A DNA stretch of 64,000 nucleotides, taken from the NCBI GenBank assembly GCA_005883585.1, contig VBFD01000109.1, positions 1-64,000 of the forward strand, in the 5' to 3' direction. Of the stretch, positions 59,125-64,000 are shown piece after piece. The position numbers were made by a program, and so were the translations under genes. Positions within the stretch are counted from its first letter, which is position 1. The number at the start of each line of letters is the position of its first letter. The DNA is from UBA10449 sp005883585. GTDB lineage: Bacteria; Chloroflexota; Dormibacteria; Dormibacterales; Dormibacteraceae. The notes under the pieces are model-generated. The model had not been told where the DNA came from. It made no database searches and saw only the letters and a program-made list of their open reading frames with translations.

Positions 59125-59157
59125 GGGGCCGAGCCCTAGGTTCGGCCCCCATTGTTT
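59125..59157 (+). terminator. Probable intrinsic terminator before ilvE
   Basis: Stem GGGGCCGA/TCGGCCCC (59125-59132 with 59142-59149) with a nine-base loop, followed by ATTGTTT. It separates the small gene at 58875 from the aminotransferase gene. Confidence 0.6.
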
Positions 59158-59173
59158 GCCTCAAACTTGAGTC

Positions 59174-60295
59174 GTGAGCGCCACCACGATTGGTATCAGC
59201 TTCAAGGTCCAGCCGGCGGCGCGGCGCCTGCCGGCGGCCGAGCGCGCGCACATCCTCGCCAACCCGGGATTCGGAAAAGTGTTCAGCGAGCATATGGCTG
59301 TCGCCAGATGGGACCGCGCCCGCGGTTGGCATGACGCTGAGGTCCGTCCCTACGGACCGCTGTCGATGGATCCGGGAACCTCAGTCCTGCATTACGCGCA
59401 GGCGGTTTTCGAAGGCCTCAAGGCCTACCGGCAGCAGGACGGCCGGATCGCGGTCTTCCGCCCCGAAGCCAATGCAAGGCGATTCCAACGATCAGCTCGC
59501 AGGCTGGCGTTGCCCGAGCTCCCTGAAGCGGCCTTCGTCGAGGCCATCGACCTCGTCGTGGGTCTGGACGCCGACTGGGTGCCAGTCGAGGTCGAGCACA
59601 GCCTCTACCTCCGGCCGTTCATGTACGCGAGCGAGGTCAACCTCTCCGTGCATCCGTCGGATGAGGTCACGTTCGTGCTCATCGCCTCGCCCTCCGCTTC
59701 GTACTTTCCCTCCGGCGTCAAGCCGGTCACCGTATGGCTGTCGGAGGACTTCATCCGGGCCGCGCCGGGCGGAACCGGCGAGGCCAAGACAGGCGGCAAC
59801 TATGCAGGCAGCCTGCTGGCGCAGGCGCAGGCGGCCCAGCAGGGCTGCGACCAGGTCGTCTGGCTCGATGCGATCGAGCACCACTGGGTTGAGGAGATGG
59901 GTGGCATGAACCTCTTCTTCGTCTTCGGCAGCGGAGCCAGGGCGAGACTGCTGACCCCGAACCTCACCGGCACCCTGCTGCCAGGCGTCACTCGAGACGC
60001 CTTGCTGTCGCTCGGCAAAGACCTCGGTTATGAGGTCGAGGAAGGTCGCATCAGCGTCGAACAGTGGCAAGCGGGCTGTGCCGACGGCTCCCTCACCGAA
60101 GTCTTCGCGTGCGGCACCGCCGCGGTCATCACGCCGGTCGGCGCGGTGAAGTCGGCGCGCGGGTCGTGGCCGGTTGGCAATGGGGAGCCAGGCGCGATCT
60201 CGATGCGGTTACGCCAGGCGCTTGTCGACATCCAGCGTGGCGCGGCGCCCGACGTGCATCGCTGGATGCACCCGGTCCCGGTTAGGAACCTCTAG
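59174..60295 (+). CDS. ilvE: Branched-chain amino-acid aminotransferase
   Basis: PLP enzyme of fold type IV that interconverts Leu, Ile and Val with their 2-oxo acids. Characteristic stretches are FSEHMAVARWDRARGWHDAEVRPYGPLSMDPGTSVLHYAQAVFEGLKAYR and FRPEANARRFQRSARRL. The PLP lysine is K205 in EAKTGGNYAGS, with later FFVFGSG and FACGTAAVITPVG. At 373 residues it matches the long actinobacterial/eukaryotic subclass. GTG 59174 is the start. Its stop interlocks with a convergent gene (CTAG). Confidence 0.94.
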   Translation: MSATTIGISFKVQPAARRLPAAERAHILANPGFGKVFSEHMAVARWDRARGWHDAEVRPYGPLSMDPGTSVLHYAQAVFEGLKAYRQQDGRIAVFRPEANARRFQRSARRLALPELPEAAFVEAIDLVVGLDADWVPVEVEHSLYLRPFMYASEVNLSVHPSDEVTFVLIASPSASYFPSGVKPVTVWLSEDFIRAAPGGTGEAKTGGNYAGSLLAQAQAAQQGCDQVVWLDAIEHHWVEEMGGMNLFFVFGSGARARLLTPNLTGTLLPGVTRDALLSLGKDLGYEVEEGRISVEQWQAGCADGSLTEVFACGTAAVITPVGAVKSARGSWPVGNGEPGAISMRLRQALVDIQRGAAPDVHRWMHPVPVRNL

Positions 60296-60699
60296 AGCGC
60301 CCTCATCCGGTTGTTCTTCGGATTGTGCTCGACCTCGGCCAGGCCGAGCGTCTCGAGCAGTGGCGGCATGTACATCCCGAAACGTCCCCGATAGCCCTTC
60401 CTCAATCCGTACCACCCACCGACGGGGTTCTTGGATGAGCGGCCCCAGGCCTCGACAGTCCCCTCGGCGGCGGGCTTCTGCTCGTCCGCGCTCCCAAGGA
60501 GCACCCAGCCGCCGTTTGCCTTGAGCATCTTGTGGAGGTCTTCGATCGCGCGCGCTTGATAACGCAGCTCGGTCTGGCCGACAGTGCACACGAGCGCGGG
60601 CGGACTGACTGATTCGTCCTTGTACATCTGGTACTCGGACGACCCGCTGGGGGTCGTCAGCTGCCAGGGCGACTGCTTGGTGCCGCTACCCTTTGCCAT
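60292..60699 (-). CDS. Hypothetical protein (conserved-looking, 135 aa)
   Basis: A soluble 135-residue protein, not assigned. It begins MAKGSGTKQSPWQLTTPSGSSEYQMYKDE and includes ALVCTVGQTELRYQARAIEDLHKMLKANGGWVLLGSADEQK, followed by NPVGGWYGLRKGYRGRFGMYMPPLLE. It overlaps the S53 peptidase gene by 14 bases on the same strand. The pattern resembles a family of small actinobacterial and chloroflexal proteins, but I cannot name it. Confidence 0.65.
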   Translation of the reverse strand: MAKGSGTKQSPWQLTTPSGSSEYQMYKDESVSPPALVCTVGQTELRYQARAIEDLHKMLKANGGWVLLGSADEQKPAAEGTVEAWGRSSKNPVGGWYGLRKGYRGRFGMYMPPLLETLGLAEVEHNPKNNRMRAL

Positions 60700-62008
60700 C
60701 GATCAGGAGCGGGATCAGGTTCGCGACATTGGGCGAACCCAGGCCGGTCACGGCATCCCAGCCAGGTTTGGCGTCGTATCCCGCGATGCCCATGAAGGTG
60801 TTGTTGCCCGCGGTGACGTCGTTGAAGGCGGTGCTGTAGGCGTCGCTCTTGCCGATGTGATAGAGCGTCTTGTTGATCGATCCCAGGCGGTGACCCGCGG
60901 CCTGGTCGGCAAGGGCCACGATTGCCGCCCACTGCGGGGTGCCGGCGCTCGTTCCGGCGGCAAATGCGCCTCGTCCGTTGTAAATCACCAGGAAAGGCTT
61001 GCCAGGATCAGCGTTATAGGCTACATCGGGCACCCCCCGAGCTTTGTTGTTGTCCTTTTGGAGAGGGGCCTGATAGCTGGGGCGGCGATATAGGGTGCTG
61101 AAGCCGCCGCCGCTTGCGCCCGCGATAGCAGGGGGCGCTGGCGTATTCCAGGCCGTTTCTGACATATACGCTCCTTCTTTGCCCGCCACCAGGCGAGTGC
61201 CACCCACTGCCGTGACCCCAGGATCGGACGCGGGGGTAGAAGCGCTGAACACCAGGGTCTTACTACCATCGCAAGCCTGTCTTGCGGCCCCCTTGTCACC
61301 GGACGACGCAAACACTGTGATTCCCATCTCGGCGGCCTTCTCAAAGACCGCGTGCTGCTGTTCGAGCACCGCCTGGCTGGCGCACATCTCCGCCTCACCG
61401 AAGCTCTGGGTGATGACGTCGCCAAGATTGTTGTCGACCGCAAACTGCGTCGCGGCCACCAGGTCGGTGTCCTTTTCGCTGCTGGCTTCGACCAATACGA
61501 TCGCCGCCTCCGGTGCCGCGACGTGGGCCAACTCGACGTCGATCGTTATCTCCTTCGAAAAAGAGAGCTGAGGCTTATTAGGGTCGGGGTCCCAGGGTGG
61601 GATACCGACCATGGGGTGCTTGGTCAGGTGGATCGGCGGAAGCCCAAACAGAGTGTCAAATGTCGCGACATCTGTATCGAGCGTCGGACTCTGGAAGGCG
61701 TCGATGATGACGATGGTTCGGCCGGCCCCATTGATGCCTTGCTCCAGCATGGCCTGAATGCCGTACGCGGCGCGGATAGTCTGAGGCGTAAAGCAGCCGA
61801 GTGGGATCGATTTCAGACAGGGGGGCAAGGTGATGGTCCCGTCGGCCTCAGAGTCCGCGTAGAAGTCGACCTGGGACTCGGCGTCGACCGCCGGCACCAT
61901 CGCATGGCCGAAGCTCGCGGCTGGTACAGACCCAGCGACGAGGAGAGGCGCGGATAGCGCCAAAACAGCCGCGCGCGCACAGAGGGTGCGTACCCTCGCA
62001 AACGACAT
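60686..62008 (-). CDS. Secreted S53-family serine peptidase (sedolisin)
   Basis: An exported acid-type serine peptidase. A signal peptide (VLALSAPLLVAGSVPAASF) and propeptide are followed by a subtilisin-like domain. The Glu-Asp pair E153-x3-D157 lies in KEITIDVELAH. The oxyanion aspartate is in VFASSGDKGAAR, and the nucleophile is the Ser of AAGTSAGTPQWAA (about 350). The C-terminal calcium site region (FNDVTAGNN, YDAKPGWDAVTGLG) is present. The length is short for the family but complete. ATG 62008 has AAGGAGAGG upstream. Confidence 0.9.
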   Translation of the reverse strand: MSFARVRTLCARAAVLALSAPLLVAGSVPAASFGHAMVPAVDAESQVDFYADSEADGTITLPPCLKSIPLGCFTPQTIRAAYGIQAMLEQGINGAGRTIVIIDAFQSPTLDTDVATFDTLFGLPPIHLTKHPMVGIPPWDPDPNKPQLSFSKEITIDVELAHVAAPEAAIVLVEASSEKDTDLVAATQFAVDNNLGDVITQSFGEAEMCASQAVLEQQHAVFEKAAEMGITVFASSGDKGAARQACDGSKTLVFSASTPASDPGVTAVGGTRLVAGKEGAYMSETAWNTPAPPAIAGASGGGFSTLYRRPSYQAPLQKDNNKARGVPDVAYNADPGKPFLVIYNGRGAFAAGTSAGTPQWAAIVALADQAAGHRLGSINKTLYHIGKSDAYSTAFNDVTAGNNTFMGIAGYDAKPGWDAVTGLGSPNVANLIPLLIDGKG

Positions 62009-62181
62009 GAAATCCCCTCTCCTTTCCTCACGATGCCCGGTGACCGGGCTCGATCGTGGCCGAAATTCTAAGACCAACTTTGACCCCCATCACAGATTAA
62101 GAGATGATTTTTTCAGTCGCGGGCTGGCAAGTCTGGCGGTCGGGTGTTAAGTCAGAATCGCATTGTTCAGGAGGCCGGGCG

Positions 62182-63414
62182 GTGACCGCGAAACGAGTAG
62201 TGATCGTTGGAGGTGGGGGCGCCGGGGACGCAGCGGCGTTCGCGCTGCGGAAAAGGGGCTTCGACGGCGACGTGGTGATCCTCAGCGCCGACGGCGACAG
62301 GCCCTACGACCGGCCGTATCTGTCCAAGGAGTTTCTCAGGGGCGAGGTCGAGCTGAACAAGGTGTACCTGCACGAGGAGGCCGAATACGCCGATGAGCGG
62401 ATCGAGCTTCGGCTTCAGCAGCGTGTGGTGGGGGCTTCACGGCCCGAGCGCACCCTCGCGCTGCAGAGCGGGGACGAGGTCAAGTTCGACACGCTCGTCG
62501 TGGCGACAGGAGGCACCCCCCGGCGAATATCCGATGCACCCGATTCCTACAACGTCATGACCCTGCGGTCGCTGCGCAACAGTCAGGCGTTGCGCGAGGC
62601 GCTCAAGCGGGGCTCCAGGCTCCTGCTGGTCGGGGCGGGGTTCATCGGCGCCGAAGTCGGTGCGTCGGCAAGGCATCTAGGCAAGGAGGTGCTGATGGTG
62701 GAGTCGGCGCCGGTGCCGCTCGCCCGGGCGCTCGGCACCGAGGTGGGAGAGCTCTACGCCTCCATCCATCGCTCCCATGGTGTCGACGTGCGCACGAGCA
62801 CCACGGTCAAGGACTGGCACACGTACGGCGGCCGGGTGACCGGGGTGACCCTGTCCGACGGAAAGCGCGAAGACGTGGATCTGGTCCTGATCGCGATCGG
62901 CATCGATCCCAACCTCGACGTGCCCAGGGCGCTGGCGCTGTCGATCGAAGGCACCGGGGTGCGCGTGGACGAAGGCCTACGGGCCGCCGATGACGTGTAC
63001 TGCGCGGGTGACATCGCGCTGCACCAGCACCCTGTGCTCGGTGAGGCGATTCGCGTGGAGCACTGGGAGGTCGCCAAGCACCACGGTCGTGGCATCGCGG
63101 TATCGATCGCTTCCGGCTTCGCACCGGTGACGAGACTCCCCTACTTCTGGTCCGACCAGTACGACGTCAGCCTCGAGTATCGCGGCCACGCCTCCGGCGG
63201 TGATCAAGCCGTCTGGCGGGGCGACAAGGAAAAGCTGACCTTCTCCGTCTTCTACCTTCGCGGAGGGCTGATTCGGGCCGTGCTCTCGCTGAACGACACG
63301 AAGACCAACGAGGTCGGGGGCAAGCTGATCGAAGCCGGTAAGCGGATCGACGAAAAGACGCTCGCCGACCCGGCGGTCGACCTGTCGGAGCTGATGCCCA
63401 CGCCTGCTACCTGA
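62182..63414 (+). CDS. FAD-dependent pyridine nucleotide-disulfide/ferredoxin reductase
   Basis: Two-dinucleotide-fold flavoprotein. FAD binding is RVVIVGGGGAGDAAAFALR at the N-terminus, with DRPYDRPYLSKEFL typical of rubredoxin/putidaredoxin reductase-like enzymes. The NAD(P) site is RLLLVGAGFIGAEVGASARHLGKEVLMVE, and the second FAD motif is DDVYCAGDIALHQHP. A C-terminal reductase domain (PYFWSDQYDVSLEYRGHA) follows. No ferredoxin or oxygenase gene is adjacent, so its partner is unknown. GTG 62182 follows AGGAGG at about 62170-62175. Confidence 0.88.
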   Translation: MTAKRVVIVGGGGAGDAAAFALRKRGFDGDVVILSADGDRPYDRPYLSKEFLRGEVELNKVYLHEEAEYADERIELRLQQRVVGASRPERTLALQSGDEVKFDTLVVATGGTPRRISDAPDSYNVMTLRSLRNSQALREALKRGSRLLLVGAGFIGAEVGASARHLGKEVLMVESAPVPLARALGTEVGELYASIHRSHGVDVRTSTTVKDWHTYGGRVTGVTLSDGKREDVDLVLIAIGIDPNLDVPRALALSIEGTGVRVDEGLRAADDVYCAGDIALHQHPVLGEAIRVEHWEVAKHHGRGIAVSIASGFAPVTRLPYFWSDQYDVSLEYRGHASGGDQAVWRGDKEKLTFSVFYLRGGLIRAVLSLNDTKTNEVGGKLIEAGKRIDEKTLADPAVDLSELMPTPAT

Positions 63415-63420
63415 GCAGCA

Positions 63421-63846
63421 CTACTCCTGGAGCAGCCACGGGAGGGCTTCCGCCATTGGGCGGAGCAACGTCTGCTGCTGCTGTTTGGGCAACAGCCCGT
63501 CCGCGAGAAGGCCCAATGCCGCCGCGAACGCCGCGTTCTCGGCTTTGTGGCCCATCTCGCCATGCTCTGCCCGCCAGGAGATGAGCGCGGAGCCGGATTC
63601 GGTCATGCCGAAGAGCGTGCGCCGGACCTCGTCCCAGGCCGGACCGCGGTCCGCAGCCTCGATAGCCTGCAGGGCTGCCTTCTCAGCCTGGCGGAACTCG
63701 GGCAGCCCGTGCTCACCGACGTGCGTGTCCCAACCCTGCGCGACGCGCTCCACGCCTGACGGCGAGAGTATGCGCACGTCATCCATGAGTCGCGCGATCG
63801 TGCGCTGGTGCTCGGGGAAGCCGTAACCCTCCTGGTCGACGCCCAT
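63421..63846 (-). CDS. Hypothetical protein
   Basis: An unrecognised 141-residue soluble protein. It begins MGVDQEGYGFPEHQRTIARLMDDVRILSPSGVERVAQGWDTHVG, with a helical C-terminal part (AENAAFAAALGLLADGLLPKQQQQTLLRPMAEALPWLLQE). ATG 63846 is preferred to TTG 63855. It converges on the FAD reductase gene with a six-base gap. Confidence 0.6.
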   Translation of the reverse strand: MGVDQEGYGFPEHQRTIARLMDDVRILSPSGVERVAQGWDTHVGEHGLPEFRQAEKAALQAIEAADRGPAWDEVRRTLFGMTESGSALISWRAEHGEMGHKAENAAFAAALGLLADGLLPKQQQQTLLRPMAEALPWLLQE

Positions 63847-63876
63847 GGCCGTCAAGGGTAACGCGGAAACTGCGCT

Positions 63877-64000
63877 TCAGGCTTGACCCCGATCCAGCCT
63901 CGCCATCAAGAAGGACGGGCCTAGCCGCCAGCGCTCCCACCATCGGACGCCGCTCCCCCCAACGTCCAGACGCATGACCGCAAAGCCCGTATCCGCCAGC
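63877..64000 (-). CDS. C-terminal fragment of a protein, possibly a methyltransferase
   Basis: The minus-strand frame is open from the right window edge to a stop at 63877, encoding LADTGFAVMRLDVGGSGVRWWERWRLGPSFLMARLDRGQA. The aromatic-basic end resembles C-termini of small-molecule methyltransferases, but 41 residues are too few for a firm call. The gene is cut by the window edge. Confidence 0.4.
   Translation of the reverse strand, partial: LADTGFAVMRLDVGGSGVRWWERWRLGPSFLMARLDRGQA

Noticed and set aside
9490..64000. Selenoprotein genes with in-frame UGA in this window
   Set aside because: Redox genes checked by eye (trxA, arsC, the FAD reductase) have ordinary cysteines or no interruption; none shows a UGA at an active-site position.

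Overview
The window is high-GC DNA (GC-rich third codon positions almost throughout) from a bacterium that looks monoderm: two class A penicillin-binding proteins, a class D/E-type sortase with a matching LAATG-anchored surface protein, WXG100 proteins with an EccC/EccD-type type VII secretion locus, MscL, GlsB and OtsA. Together with the rpsF-ssb-rpsR operon (no rplI in it), the many GTG/TTG starts and the repertoire of sensor kinases, this suggests a soil lineage in or near Dormibacterota/Chloroflexota/Actinomycetota. That placement is inference; no marker gene here settles it.

Layout. 1-9476: housekeeping block with an M24 peptidase, an XRE regulator, rpsF-ssb-rpsR, a serine-synthesis cluster (class V aminotransferase, serA, DUF1015), an FmdB zinc ribbon and thioredoxin. 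9490-9589: a selenocysteine tRNA. 9590-13414: a small, integrase-less genomic island at the 3' end of that tRNA. Two partial copies of the tRNA T-arm/acceptor end (10511-10526 and 13391-13414) divide it into two segments, which carry a GT87 glycosyltransferase, a methyltransferase, small membrane proteins and a 21-residue Lys/Ala peptide gene. 13506-17518: secreted beta-propeller proteins and small proteins, including a DksA-like protein without zinc cysteines.

17515-27982: the most interesting region, a compact type VII (ESX-like) locus. It has a SUKH-type immunity gene, a nuclease-toxin ORF, a WXG100-like effector N-terminus, two WXG100 proteins, a ubiquitin-like/MinD-like fusion with a degenerate P-loop, an EccD-like channel, a three-ATPase EccC, a small membrane protein and a canonical MinD/EspI-like ATPase. 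EccB, EccE and MycP were not seen. 27989-29595: arsenic genes (arsM, arsR, arsC). 29607-30233: sortase. 30275-38319: signalling block with a REC-kinase, CheR, a cytoplasmic poly-HAMP hybrid kinase and a GAF kinase. 38440-52270: cell-envelope genes (GlsB, LAATG surface protein, CAP protein, two PBPs, OtsA, YggT-like, DUF1906). 52735-57681: ECF sigma factor with a possible mini zinc anti-sigma factor, a GGDEF protein and a NarL-type two-component pair. 58194-64000: MscL with a zinc ribbon, a branched-chain aminotransferase, an S53 peptidase, an FAD reductase and a truncated gene at the right edge.

Genes are tightly packed. Five convergent pairs share exactly four bases, so their stop codons interlock (CTAG, TTAG or TTAA). 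Two genes lack any ATG/GTG/TTG near their expected N-terminus but have an in-frame ATA overlapping the upstream stop. Most family assignments rest on motifs read by eye; no database search was possible.
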